From Priestia endophytica DSM 13796 (GTDB lineage: Bacteria; Bacillota; Bacilli; Bacillales; Bacillaceae_H): a DNA stretch of 64,000 bases. The stretch is taken from the NCBI RefSeq assembly GCF_900115845.1, contig NZ_FOXX01000013.1, positions 1-64,000 on the forward strand, in the 5' to 3' direction. Under the pieces are notes generated by a model. That model was not told the origin of the DNA, searched no databases, and saw nothing but the letters and a program-made list of their open reading frames with translations. Position numbers and translations under genes: made by a program. This document shows positions 26,176 to 35,120 of the stretch, one piece after another; the stretch's first letter is position 1; every line of letters starts with the position of its first letter.

Positions 26176-27933
26176 TTAATTTTCAACCTTTTTCTTCAGT
26201 TTGTTTACCTGTTTTGTATGTGCCTTACTATGTGCTATAGTCCGATCTTCCTCTACTTCAGTAGATTTTTTCAAACCATATGGAACAGCATTTGTTACGA
26301 TCTGTTTTAAACCTGTTTGATCTTTATGGTACACAAAAGATGCTCTTGTAGAAATATCGGCATTTGGTTCTGTTACAAAAGGAAGAACCCGGTAATCAGC
26401 TTGAAAACTTTCAGGAGTTACGGTACACCTTACATAGCCTCTATAATCATTAAAAAATTTAATGTGTGGATTTTGAGCTAAGATGCGGTCTGTGTCTGCT
26501 CGTTTATCTGCACCATTTCCACCTGAAGTAATAGATGTACCAACAAATTCAACCCCAACAAGAGAAGAAGATGCATCATTAAAGTCTGTGTTAATATTAG
26601 AAGCCCAGCTTGCGTGAACATCTCCTGTTAAAACGACTAAATTATTCATTCCTTTCTTTTTCACAAAATCAATAATACGGTTGCGAGCTTCAGGATAGCC
26701 GTCCCATGAGTCCATACTATAAAGTTGTGCCCCATTTGCCCCAAAATTCCGTTGTGCAAAGAAAACTTGCTGAGCAAGAATGTTCCAGTGAGCTTTTGAC
26801 TTATTTAAGTTTTTGTAAAGCCAGTTCTCTTGTTGTTTACCAAGCATTGTTCGATTAGGATTCAATGACTCTTCCGAATGTGGCTTGCTCCCATCTCCAT
26901 TTGCTTGGTCATCACGATACTGTCTTGAATCAAGAACATTGAATGAAGCAAGTTGACCATAAGAAAAATCCCGGTATAAACTCATATCTCCTCCATTTGG
27001 AAGCGATGTTTTTCGCAATGGCATATGCTCATAATATGCTTGATAAGCAGCTGCACGCCTTTTTATGAAATCCTGAACAGATTGTCCTTTTTCAGGAATA
27101 TTATTTGCATAGTTATTTTCAACTTCATGGTCATCCCATGTTACAATCCATGGAAAAGCGGCGTGTGCAGCTTTTAAGTTTGCATCGGAGCGATACTGAG
27201 CATAGCGATTTCGGTAATCTGCTAACGTTATAATTTCCGGTCCACTATGAGTTCTTACGTTTCCAGAAGCAGAGACATACTCGTTTGGACCATATTCATA
27301 TATGTAGTCACCTAAATGAAAAACAACGTCTAGCTCCTCTTCAGCTAAATGTTTATAAGCTGTGTAATACCCATGCTCATATTGTTGACAGGAAGCAAAA
27401 GCAAACGTAAGCTTTTGTACCTCTTCATTTTTCTTTGGCAACGTTTTTGTTTTACCAACAGGACTAAGCTCGTTCCCGCTTTTAAATCGATAATAATAAA
27501 TCGCATTAGACCTTAATCCTTCTACTTCTACATGAACAGAGTGAGCGAGATTTGGAGAAGCTGTAGCACTTCCTTTCTTTACGATGTGTTGGAAGTGTTC
27601 ATCTTTGGCCAGTTCCCACTCTACTTTCACTACTTCATTTGGCATCCCACCACCATTTAACGGATCAGGAGCTAACCTTGTCCAAAGAACAATTCCTTGT
27701 GGAGAAGGATCACCAGAACAAACACCAAGAGTAAAAGGATAGCTACTAAATTTTATCGTTTTTGCTTTCGCTTGAACATCCAATCCACCGATAGACTGGG
27801 CAATAACAAAGCCAAGCGAAAGACCGGCAATTTTCCCTGCGCCTTCTATAAATGCTCGTCGATCTACTTTTTTTTGTTGTATTGTTTCCTCACTAAACTC
27901 TTGAATCATTCCTTCTAACTTTTGTTTATCCAC
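26176..27933 (-). CDS. phoD: Secreted alkaline phosphatase/phosphodiesterase PhoD
   Basis: A 585-residue Tat-exported enzyme. The GTG at 27933 follows AAGGAG; the twin arginines are R25-R26 in VDRRAFIEGAGKIAG. Then come the N-terminal fibronectin-like domain and the metallophosphatase domain with FHLGDYIYEYG, IVTWDDHEVENNY and LTGDVHASWA carrying the metal ligands (iron and calcium in B. subtilis PhoD). It hydrolyses phosphodiesters and wall teichoic acid under phosphate starvation. PhoP-like boxes lie just upstream. Forms an operon with tatA. Confidence 0.96.
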   Translation of the reverse strand: MDKQKLEGMIQEFSEETIQQKKVDRRAFIEGAGKIAGLSLGFVIAQSIGGLDVQAKAKTIKFSSYPFTLGVCSGDPSPQGIVLWTRLAPDPLNGGGMPNEVVKVEWELAKDEHFQHIVKKGSATASPNLAHSVHVEVEGLRSNAIYYYRFKSGNELSPVGKTKTLPKKNEEVQKLTFAFASCQQYEHGYYTAYKHLAEEELDVVFHLGDYIYEYGPNEYVSASGNVRTHSGPEIITLADYRNRYAQYRSDANLKAAHAAFPWIVTWDDHEVENNYANNIPEKGQSVQDFIKRRAAAYQAYYEHMPLRKTSLPNGGDMSLYRDFSYGQLASFNVLDSRQYRDDQANGDGSKPHSEESLNPNRTMLGKQQENWLYKNLNKSKAHWNILAQQVFFAQRNFGANGAQLYSMDSWDGYPEARNRIIDFVKKKGMNNLVVLTGDVHASWASNINTDFNDASSSLVGVEFVGTSITSGGNGADKRADTDRILAQNPHIKFFNDYRGYVRCTVTPESFQADYRVLPFVTEPNADISTRASFVYHKDQTGLKQIVTNAVPYGLKKSTEVEEDRTIAHSKAHTKQVNKLKKKVEN

Positions 27934-27967
27934 GAAAGTTCTCCTTTCTAAATTAGGGTGCCCCCTC

Positions 27968-27973
27968 ATTATA
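27968..27973 (-). promoter_or_regulatory. -10 element of phoD
   Basis: TATAAT on the minus strand with no -35 match; leader about 28 nt. The PhoP-like boxes occupy the -35 region. Confidence 0.55.
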
Positions 27974-27982
27974 AGAACTTTC

Positions 27983-28009
27983 TGTAAATTGATTATGAAG
28001 TGATGTAAA
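27983..28009 (-). promoter_or_regulatory. PhoP-box direct repeats before phoD
   Basis: On the minus strand TTTACA (28009-28004), degenerate TCATAA, then TTTACA (27988-27983), with 11 and 10 nt periods. PhoP binds TTWACA-type repeats at 11-nt spacing. Location over the -35 region is right for activation in phosphate starvation. Confidence 0.6.
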
Positions 28010-28456
28010 GAACAATAACTATTCTCAAACTTTTGTCATAGGACTATCAAATCAAAAATGTACAATAACCTCTTTTTTTTATTCATATGTACTTTATTTT
28101 TATTGTTAGAAACTTCTTTTTTCTTATGTAGTCTTTTAAAAACTTTTACATATAAATAAGGGATTTTGACAATAAATAAGAAAATTTGCGCTTTTTTGGA
28201 TTTGTTTAAGAGTTCTTCTTTACAAATTTACAAACATTTTCTAAAAAAGAAGAGAGTTTTAAAAGAAAGATAGCCCTATCTTCCTCTATAAAAACAAAGA
28301 AAAAAGAGAAATCATGTGAAAATAAAGAAAAAAACAAGCCTTTTTCCTTAAATTTCTCTCCTTCCTTATTTTCACAAAGTATTAAAACTAGCTTTATAAT
28401 CTTTTATTATCATTAAGAAATGAACCCTAGTTTTAGAGAAGGAGTGGAAGAGGAGT
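28010..28456. other. Divergent region between phoD and tatC
   Basis: A very AT-rich stretch without a gene. It includes TTTACA twice at 28219-28232 (8-nt spacing, not PhoP spacing). The tatC ribosome binding site (GAAGGAGTGG) lies at its right end. Confidence 0.4.
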
Positions 28457-29200
28457 ATGGATTCTAAAGAATTAAATATTATTGAGCATCTAGAAGAGGT
28501 GAGGAAGCGCCTTCTTTATGTTATTGGGAGCTTTTTAACGCTACTTGCCCTATCGCTTTTTTTTGTGGAACAGATTTATAGTTTGCTTGTCAAAGGATTG
28601 GACGTAAAGCTTGCTTTGTTAGGCCCATCTGATGTGTTGTGGATTTACTTTAAAATTGGAGCTGTATGTGCGATAGCATTCACAATTCCGATTGCAGGCT
28701 ATCACATATGGAAATTTGTACTCCCTGCTTTAAAACCTCATGAACGACGAGGGGCTCTTCTTTTCATTCCTTCCCTTTTCTTTCTGTTCATTGGGGGAAT
28801 TTCTTTTGGATATTTTGTTGTGTTTCCAATTGTTCTTTCATTTATGCAAGATTTAGCAGGGGCTCATTTTATACAGTTTTATACCTCTCAAAATTATTTT
28901 AGTTTCTTAATTCGTTTAACTCTTCCATTTGGAATTTTATTTGAGCTTCCGGCTATTGTTTTGTTTTTAACATCTTTTGGTCTATTAAAACCACACATTT
29001 TAAAAAAGTCACGAAAAGGAGCTTATTTCATTATAGCGGTTACATCTATTTTACTTACCCCACCAGATTTTATTTCTGATATTCTTGTTCTCATTCCACT
29101 TCTTTTCATATATGAGATTAGTATCAATGTCTCTGCTTTTGTTTATCGTAAAAAACTTCAAAAAGAAACTGAACTCCAAGAAATGGAGCTCAGCTCTTAG
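28457..29200 (+). CDS. tatC: Twin-arginine translocase subunit TatC
   Basis: A 247-residue six-helix membrane protein that reads the twin-arginine signal. The family motifs are LEEVRKRLLY at the N-terminus, FALKP-type PALKPHERRGALLFIPS, FGILFELP and LTPPDFISD. In B. subtilis tatCd follows tatAd in the phoD operon; here tatC is divergent from phoD-tatA, about 500 bp away, so its expression may not be phosphate-controlled in the same way. Confidence 0.96.
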   Translation: MDSKELNIIEHLEEVRKRLLYVIGSFLTLLALSLFFVEQIYSLLVKGLDVKLALLGPSDVLWIYFKIGAVCAIAFTIPIAGYHIWKFVLPALKPHERRGALLFIPSLFFLFIGGISFGYFVVFPIVLSFMQDLAGAHFIQFYTSQNYFSFLIRLTLPFGILFELPAIVLFLTSFGLLKPHILKKSRKGAYFIIAVTSILLTPPDFISDILVLIPLLFIYEISINVSAFVYRKKLQKETELQEMELSS

Positions 29201-29203
29201 TAA

Positions 29204-29232
29204 AAAAAAGAAGGAGCAATCCTTCTTTTTTA
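29204..29232. terminator. Terminator after tatC
   Basis: AAAGAAGGA / TCCTTCTTT stem between convergent genes. Confidence 0.8.
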
Positions 29233-29236
29233 TTTT

Positions 29237-29365
29237 TTAAATGTTTGTATCTTTTCCGAACATGTTAACAAAAGCGTGAAAGATCTCTACCCCTTGAAAT
29301 GCAAATAAGCTTAGTGCTGTAAGTGAAAAAGATCCAATCATTAGTGCACGAATCCAAAACATCAT
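29237..29365 (-). CDS. Very small membrane protein
   Basis: A 42-residue peptide with one hydrophobic helix (about residues 5-28). AAAGGAGG lies 8 nt before the ATG at 29365. Its start lies 26 nt past the stop of the His-rich protein gene on the same strand, so the two are probably one operon. No family is recognised. Confidence 0.5.
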   Translation of the reverse strand: MMFWIRALMIGSFSLTALSLFAFQGVEIFHAFVNMFGKDTNI

Positions 29366-29390
29366 CGTAAATTCCTCCTTTAAATCTTGT

Positions 29391-29720
29391 TTATTTTTCT
29401 GAGGCGAACGATGTTTTGTCAAAGTACGAGGATTGATAAAAGACAGATAAAAGAAAATGTCGGTCTTTGTGAAGGCTCGGATTTTTGACAGCTTGAGTTA
29501 GCCATAAAAATGCAAGCAAAAGCGTAACTGCTACAGTGCTCCACAATACCGCTTTTTTATCGTCTTTCGATATATCTTTTAAAGAATGCACGTGTGCTTC
29601 ATCTACAACAGCTGTAGCTGAATGATCTCCACTATGATGAGGTACTGCATGATGAGAAAATATAAATAGGGAGAAAACAAAAATAAAGCAAAGTGATATA
29701 TACGGCTTTTTACGAATCAT
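29391..29720 (-). CDS. Small exported, histidine-rich membrane protein
   Basis: A 109-residue protein with an N-terminal hydrophobic segment (8-22), a histidine-rich loop (H23, H24, H28, H29, H33, H43, H45), a second helix (58-76) and a cytoplasmic tail. The histidines sit on the predicted outer side and could bind metal ions, but this is inference. GAAAGGAGGGAG gives a strong start. It is divergent from a two-component system. Confidence 0.6.
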   Translation of the reverse strand: MIRKKPYISLCFIFVFSLFIFSHHAVPHHSGDHSATAVVDEAHVHSLKDISKDDKKAVLWSTVAVTLLLAFLWLTQAVKNPSLHKDRHFLLSVFYQSSYFDKTSFASEK

Positions 29721-29922
29721 CTTCTCCCTCCTTTCCTCTTTAACCTATCTTAAATCAATTATCTGAAAATGAAAAGTATTATTTTTTTTCGCACTGATAA
29801 AAATTGTCTTATTTTCGTTTAATCCTGTATACAAAATATTCTACTTTTGAAACTAATTTAAACTAATATAAGTATAAAATACTATGTACCCAATTTATTA
29901 AACACCTAAACTTTTATATTAT

Positions 29923-29951
29923 TTACTAATCTACACAATCAACTTTATAAT
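29923..29951 (+). promoter_or_regulatory. Promoter of the two-component operon
   Basis: TTACTA - 17 nt - TATAAT upstream of the response regulator. Confidence 0.5.
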
Positions 29952-29996
29952 ATGTAAGAAAAAGGATTTTGTGATAAATGAAAGTGAGGCCCTCTT

Positions 29997-30707
29997 ATGG
30001 AGAATATACGTATTTTAGTAGCTGATGATGAAGAAGAGATTTGTCATCTTATCAAAGCTTACTTAGAACGAGAACGCTATAAGGTAGACATTGCTAGAGA
30101 TGGAGAAGAAGCGCTAACTCTTTTCCATCAACATACGTATCATCTTGTAATTCTAGATATTATGATGCCACAGAAAGATGGAATAGAAGTATGCCAAGTA
30201 TTAAGAAAAGAAACAAATGTCCCTATTTTAATGCTTACAGCCAAAGATCACGAAAGTGACAAGATCTTGGGATTAAGTTTTGGAGCGGATTATTATATTA
30301 CAAAACCGTTTAGCATTTATGAAGTTGTTGCTTGTGTGAAAGCTTTATTACGACGCTTTATTGTGTTAGGAAATAATACGATAAAGCAGCGTAGTGTTAT
30401 GAAATATAAAAATATAGAAATGGATCTTACAACGTACAAAGTGCGAGTATTTGGCAAAGAGGTGACCCTTGCCGCTAAAGAATTGAAACTTTTAAAACTC
30501 TTTTTATCGCATCCTGAACGTGTATTTACAAAAGCACAGCTCTTTAAAGAAGGATGGGGAGAGGAATATATCGAGGATGATAATACAGTAATGGTTCACA
30601 TCCGAAAGCTTCGTAAAAAAATTGAAAAAGACCCTTCTGATCCGCTATTTATTCAAACAGTATGGGGCATTGGCTACAGATTTCAAGGTGAAAAAGATGA
30701 GATATGA
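29997..30707 (+). CDS. OmpR-family response regulator (YcbL-like)
   Basis: A 236-residue regulator. The receiver domain shows D10/D11, the phosphorylated D54 in VILDIMMP, T81 and K103 in YITKPF. The winged-helix DNA-binding domain ends VWGIGYRF. It overlaps the kinase gene by 11 nt. The order regulator, kinase, ABC ATPase, permease is that of B. subtilis ycbLMNO. Three tandem TTAAGAA repeats before the ABC genes are its likely target. Confidence 0.92.
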   Translation: MENIRILVADDEEEICHLIKAYLERERYKVDIARDGEEALTLFHQHTYHLVILDIMMPQKDGIEVCQVLRKETNVPILMLTAKDHESDKILGLSFGADYYITKPFSIYEVVACVKALLRRFIVLGNNTIKQRSVMKYKNIEMDLTTYKVRVFGKEVTLAAKELKLLKLFLSHPERVFTKAQLFKEGWGEEYIEDDNTVMVHIRKLRKKIEKDPSDPLFIQTVWGIGYRFQGEKDEI

Positions 30708-31701
30708 TAAAACGTTCCTTCTCTTACTATTACAACTTTTTCTCGTTTTCCCTTTGTTTTTTCTCGAAAATGCTTCCTTGTTAGCTGTCATTCTAAAAAG
30801 TATTTTGTTCCTATTTCCTCTTCTCCTCATTATGCAACGATTCAATGTAATCAAGAAGATAAGAGAAACAGAAGAACTTTTAAGAGGTGCTGTTCAAGGA
30901 AATAAAAGAATACGACTACGCACAGGTTCTGATGCTATATTTCACGAAACCACTTTTTTAATTAATAAACTTATTGAAGAATATGAAGAAATGGAAGCTG
31001 AAAGCGTTCGTTCTCAACTTGCTCGCAAACGTTTTCTCTCTAGTATTTCACACGACATCCGAACTCCGCTCACTTCGATTATAGGCTATATTGATGCGTT
31101 AAAAGACAATATGTTTCGTTCAGAAGATGAAAAACAGAAATATTTACATATCTTATCAAGCAAGTCTTCTCGTTTAAAAGAGATTATTGAAGACTTATTT
31201 CATATGGCAAAGCTTGATGCTGATGAAGTATCTTTTACCTTTCAGAAACTTGATTTAGCCGAAGCGACAAGAGAAGTTCTAATTGAATTTCTTCCTCTAA
31301 TAGAGAAAGAAAAAGTCTCTCTTTCGGTTGAGCTTCCTCCCTCACCTTGTTTTGTCTATGCTGACGCAACTAGTATAGCTCGTATTATGACGAATTTACT
31401 TAAAAATAGTCTTTATCATGGTAGAGACGGTAAGAGTCTAAAAATCTCGCTTTCTGATAAAGGAGAAATATATGAGCTAGCATTTCAGGATCAAGGAAAA
31501 GGGATTGAAGCTAGAGAGCTTCCATATGTTTTTGATCGACTTTATAAAGGTGATTATGCGAGAAAAAGTTCAAATGGCAGCGGACTTGGACTCTTTATTG
31601 CCAAGGAGCTAACAGAGAAACATAAAGGAGCATTAGAAGTAGAAAGCATTCCCTGGCAAAACACAGCTTTTCGTCTTTCTCTCCCTAAACTGCACATTTA
31701 A
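30697..31701 (+). CDS. Sensor histidine kinase (YcbM-like)
   Basis: A 334-residue kinase. Two N-terminal membrane helices with almost no extracellular loop (9-22, 27-46) mark the intramembrane-sensing type used with cell-envelope antibiotics. H119 in SISHDIRTPL is phosphorylated; N-box LLKNSLYHG, DQGKGI and GLGLFIAK bind ATP. The ATG at 30697 follows AAGGTG inside the regulator gene. Kinases of this type commonly sense the flux of the adjacent ABC exporter. Confidence 0.9.
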   Translation: MRYDKTFLLLLLQLFLVFPLFFLENASLLAVILKSILFLFPLLLIMQRFNVIKKIRETEELLRGAVQGNKRIRLRTGSDAIFHETTFLINKLIEEYEEMEAESVRSQLARKRFLSSISHDIRTPLTSIIGYIDALKDNMFRSEDEKQKYLHILSSKSSRLKEIIEDLFHMAKLDADEVSFTFQKLDLAEATREVLIEFLPLIEKEKVSLSVELPPSPCFVYADATSIARIMTNLLKNSLYHGRDGKSLKISLSDKGEIYELAFQDQGKGIEARELPYVFDRLYKGDYARKSSNGSGLGLFIAKELTEKHKGALEVESIPWQNTAFRLSLPKLHI

Positions 31702-31726
31702 GAAAAAGTTAAGAACTGCTTAAGAA
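31698..31726 (+). promoter_or_regulatory. Triple TTAAGAA operator before the ABC exporter genes
   Basis: Three perfect TTAAGAA copies start at 31698, 31709 and 31720, an exact 11-nt period (one helix turn), as expected for an OmpR-type dimer array. A TACAAT -10 lies at 31746-31751. The first copy overlaps the kinase stop codon. Confidence 0.65.
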
Positions 31727-31783
31727 GGAGTTCACGTTTTCTTTCTACAATAAAGATCTGCTATAAAAAAGGGAGGCTTACGT

Positions 31784-32704
31784 ATGAGTACAATTATTCA
31801 AACTACAAATTTAACGAAAAAATATGGAGAGCAAGTTTCCGTTCATCGCCTTAATATGACCGTTAAAAAAGGCGAAATATACGGCTTTCTAGGACGAAAC
31901 GGAGCTGGCAAAACAACAACAATTAAAATGCTTTTGGGGTTAACAAAACCAACTGAAGGTGAAATTGAACTTTTCGGGGAAACACTTCTTCGAAATAAAA
32001 AGCGACTGCTTACAAGGATTGGCGCTATTGTCGAAACACCTGGCTTTTATGAAAATCTTACAGCAAGAGAAAATCTCCTTATTAACGCCCGAATTATAGG
32101 AATTCATAAAAAAAGAGCAGTTGAAGAGGCCCTAGAAACAGTTGGATTAGAAAAAGAAACAAAGAAGCTTGTTGGGAAATATTCGCTTGGTATGAAACAA
32201 CGTTTAGGCATTGCTCGTGCCCTTCTTCATGAACCTGAACTTCTTATTTTAGATGAGCCAACAAATGGACTTGATCCTATAGGTATTAAAGAAATGAGGA
32301 AACTTATTATATCCCTAGCCCAGGAACGGAATATTACAATTTTAATTTCAAGTCATATTTTATTTGAAGTTGAGCAACTTGCACACCGGATTGGAATTAT
32401 TCATAAAGGTGAATTGCTAGAGGAACTTGATATGGATAAGCTTCATACCTTAAACAAGAAACATATAGAATTTTATGTCTCAGACGAAAGTAAAGCAGCT
32501 TATATTTTAGAAGAAAAGCTAGGGATTTCTCGCTATCAAGTTCATGAAGACGGAATAATTCGCGTTTATTCACATCTTTATGAACAGCATCTTATTAATA
32601 AGGAATTGGTTTTAGGCAATGTTGATGTATTTCAGATGAAGCTTAGTGAAGACCATCTTGAAGATTATTTTATTAATCTTGTAGGAGGTGGGACAATTGG
32701 TTAA
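31784..32704 (+). CDS. ABC transporter ATPase (BcrA/YcbN-like)
   Basis: A 306-residue ATPase. Walker A is GRNGAGKTTT, signature YSLGMKQRLGIARAL, Walker B LLILDEPTNGLD and H-loop SSHILFEVEQ. The subfamily (BcrA type) drives antibiotic or lantibiotic self-protection and export. The start follows AAAGGGAGG. The permease start lies inside its 3' end, so the two are coupled. Confidence 0.93.
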   Translation: MSTIIQTTNLTKKYGEQVSVHRLNMTVKKGEIYGFLGRNGAGKTTTIKMLLGLTKPTEGEIELFGETLLRNKKRLLTRIGAIVETPGFYENLTARENLLINARIIGIHKKRAVEEALETVGLEKETKKLVGKYSLGMKQRLGIARALLHEPELLILDEPTNGLDPIGIKEMRKLIISLAQERNITILISSHILFEVEQLAHRIGIIHKGELLEELDMDKLHTLNKKHIEFYVSDESKAAYILEEKLGISRYQVHEDGIIRVYSHLYEQHLINKELVLGNVDVFQMKLSEDHLEDYFINLVGGGTIG

Positions 32705-33431
32705 TCTTCTTTATACAGAAGTTTTGAAACTTAAGCGTTCCTATATGTTTTTTATTAGTCTTCTTGGCGCTGTTGCCGCTCCCTTTATTACATTTGTGTC
32801 AACGCTTGTAAAACAACACAAATTTTCTGATCAGACGTTTTTGTTCAAAGCTTTTTTTACAGATGTTAATTTCTATATTTTAATGCTCATTGGTGTGCCC
32901 ATTTATGGTGTCATTACAACGTACCTTTTTAATCGTGAATATGCAGAAAGAACTTTAAAAAACTTACTAACCATTCCGGTTTCAAAAGTTAATCTTGTTT
33001 TCAGCAAACTGCTCCTACTACTTTTATGGATTTTAACGCTTACCCTTGTGTCCTTTCTTACAGCTACTATTTTTGGCTTTATCGCAAATTTAGACGATTT
33101 CAGTATTGCTGTTTGGCTGCGTTCTTTAATAGAATTTATAACCGGAGGTCTTCTCCTCTTCTCTTTAAGTACGCCCATTATTTTAGTGACGCTTCTTATT
33201 CGAAATTACGTAGCGCCTATCATCATGACGATTATGATTACAATGGTTAATGTTATGATTTATGGAAGTGAATATAGCGCTCTTTACCCATGGTCAGCTG
33301 TTGAAGTGATTACAACAGGTCACTTTTTCAAACAATACGCTGCTTTTTTATCCTATATGAGCATATTTGCAACCTCTATCCTTTGCTTAATTTTGGCTCT
33401 CTTTTATTTTCAGAGAAAAGATGTTCAGTAA
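32697..33431 (+). CDS. ABC transporter permease (BcrB/YcbO-like)
   Basis: A 244-residue permease with six predicted helices. The TTG at 32697 follows AGGAGG by 8 nt and overlaps the ATPase stop; a GTG at 32688 lies inside the ribosome binding site. Start LLYTEVLKLKRSYMFF and the RTLKNLLTIPVSK segment are typical of ABC-2 type permeases. With the ATPase it forms an exporter, likely for a membrane-active compound. Confidence 0.85.
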   Translation: MVNLLYTEVLKLKRSYMFFISLLGAVAAPFITFVSTLVKQHKFSDQTFLFKAFFTDVNFYILMLIGVPIYGVITTYLFNREYAERTLKNLLTIPVSKVNLVFSKLLLLLLWILTLTLVSFLTATIFGFIANLDDFSIAVWLRSLIEFITGGLLLFSLSTPIILVTLLIRNYVAPIIMTIMITMVNVMIYGSEYSALYPWSAVEVITTGHFFKQYAAFLSYMSIFATSILCLILALFYFQRKDVQ

Positions 33432-33484
33432 AGTCATTAATTTACCTGAACCTTCATTCTAAATATACTATTGTTTATTTTAAA

Positions 33485-33516
33485 AGCCCTATCGAGATAC
33501 TATAGGGCCTTTTTAA
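33485..33516 (+). terminator. Terminator of the two-component/ABC operon
   Basis: GCCCTAT / ATAGGGC stem followed by a T run. Confidence 0.8.
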
Positions 33517-33587
33517 TTTGTTCCTTCTATCTTAAAAAGAAGTAACCATATTTCATGGGAAATGACCGTTTTGATTACCTCATGTTG

Positions 33588-35120
33588 TTATTCCGTCCAT
33601 CTTACAAGATTAGGGCTCTCATCTAGAATAGAGACATATTGTTCATGCCAACCATATCTACTTTCAGGATCTAGTTCTGCATAACGTTTATACTTAGCAA
33701 CTCTTGCTTCCTTATCCGCCCAACCAAAGTGTTTAATCCTCCACTGTGACAACATACTTTTCAGTTCAAAAACGTTCTCAGGTAACCTCCCACAATGTTG
33801 AGGTGTTTCTTTCCATATATATTTAAAATCTTTCTTATACCGTATTAAGAATGGACGATATACGAAGTGAGCTCTCCAGTACTCATCTTCGCGATAGTGG
33901 GTCTTATTCCAAAAGTCATAGAGACGAAAACACACTACATCAAATTCTTCTTGGTCTAAAATTTCTTTAACTCCTGTAGCAAATCCACTTTCAAATATTT
34001 CATCAGCGTCCAAGTTTAAAATCCATTCTGGGTTTCTCTTGATTGTTTCTTCCCACTGTTGTTTGCGTAGCTCGATCTCGTTTGAAAACTTAGAGTGTTC
34101 GTTCCTTACAAGATGAATCGGAATTCCTTTAAGGGTTTCTAAACAAATATCAACGGTGTTATCTGTACTGCCATCGTCAATAATAACGGCTTCATCGATA
34201 TATTGTTTATGCTTCTCTAATGCTTCTTTTAAATAACGATTTCCTTCGTTTTTTACAATCATGGAAAGGGTAAGTTTATTTTTCTTTTCTTCTTTTGCTG
34301 AAACCTGCGTTTTTTCTTTCGTCATGAACTCATCAACATATGCTAAATCAGAATCTCGATAAATATGAAAAGCTGGCATATGAGTGTCTACATATAATGG
34401 AATACCGAGAGCTGCTGCCCGAATACAAAAATGTCGGTCTTCTCCCCAAAAAGAAAGGTTTTTAATTTGTTTGAAGTTTACCCCTTTTTCTAACGCCTTT
34501 TGACTTAATAATGTACAAGCTCCTAGCCCACCAACTTCATATACGCCTTTTTCTTTCAATTTATTAATAAATTCCATGTGGCGTTTATATTTCTCATCCT
34601 CTGTCAGTACTTCTCCACGTCTCTGCTCCCATTGAGTATATTCATCCATAAGCCACACTTGTGGTGAGAGTTCTGTGTTTGGTTGCCACCGAGTCCAAAA
34701 CACTTCTGAAATAATATCCTTTTCTGTTTGAATCAAATGCTCCACTGTTTCTGGCTCAAGTAGAAGATCTGAGTCTATTAAAAATAAATAATCATACTTT
34801 TCTTCTAAGCAATGATTAATAATATGATTCTTGAAACCTGCAACTTTCCAAACGAGACGATCGTTCCAATAATGTGTATGTTCGTCGCGCAAGTACACAT
34901 CCGCAAGTTGTGATGACTCAATTTTCACATTTTGGTTTTTTTCTTGAAAAGACGTTAACATAGCGCTTGATTCATTATTCTCATTATCATCAATAAAGAA
35001 AAAATGGATATCAATCGTATTGCAAGCAAGTCTTTGGAGCGAACGAAGGAAAGGTTCCAAAATAGAAGGCTTTTGGTGAACAGGACTTCCTACTAATACT
35101 CTTTTTTTAAATTCCGACAT
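33588..35120 (-). CDS. Two-domain glycosyltransferase
   Basis: A 510-residue protein with two GT-A domains. The first (1-270) resembles Anp1-type transferases with FLIDSDLLLEP as its metal-binding DSD. The second (280-510) is GT2 with IIDDGSTDNTVDICLE and NLDADEIFE. The ATG at 35120 follows AGGTGAG; the gene overlaps the upstream glycosyltransferase by 14 nt, so they are translated together. Next to a BclA-like gene, it probably modifies that collagen-like protein, as in B. cereus-group exosporium clusters. Confidence 0.85.
   Translation of the reverse strand: MSEFKKRVLVGSPVHQKPSILEPFLRSLQRLACNTIDIHFFFIDDNENNESSAMLTSFQEKNQNVKIESSQLADVYLRDEHTHYWNDRLVWKVAGFKNHIINHCLEEKYDYLFLIDSDLLLEPETVEHLIQTEKDIISEVFWTRWQPNTELSPQVWLMDEYTQWEQRRGEVLTEDEKYKRHMEFINKLKEKGVYEVGGLGACTLLSQKALEKGVNFKQIKNLSFWGEDRHFCIRAAALGIPLYVDTHMPAFHIYRDSDLAYVDEFMTKEKTQVSAKEEKKNKLTLSMIVKNEGNRYLKEALEKHKQYIDEAVIIDDGSTDNTVDICLETLKGIPIHLVRNEHSKFSNEIELRKQQWEETIKRNPEWILNLDADEIFESGFATGVKEILDQEEFDVVCFRLYDFWNKTHYREDEYWRAHFVYRPFLIRYKKDFKYIWKETPQHCGRLPENVFELKSMLSQWRIKHFGWADKEARVAKYKRYAELDPESRYGWHEQYVSILDESPNLVRWTE

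Noticed and set aside
28219-28232. Two TTTACA copies as PhoP boxes for tatC
   Set aside because: They are 8 nt apart, not the 11 nt required for PhoP dimers.
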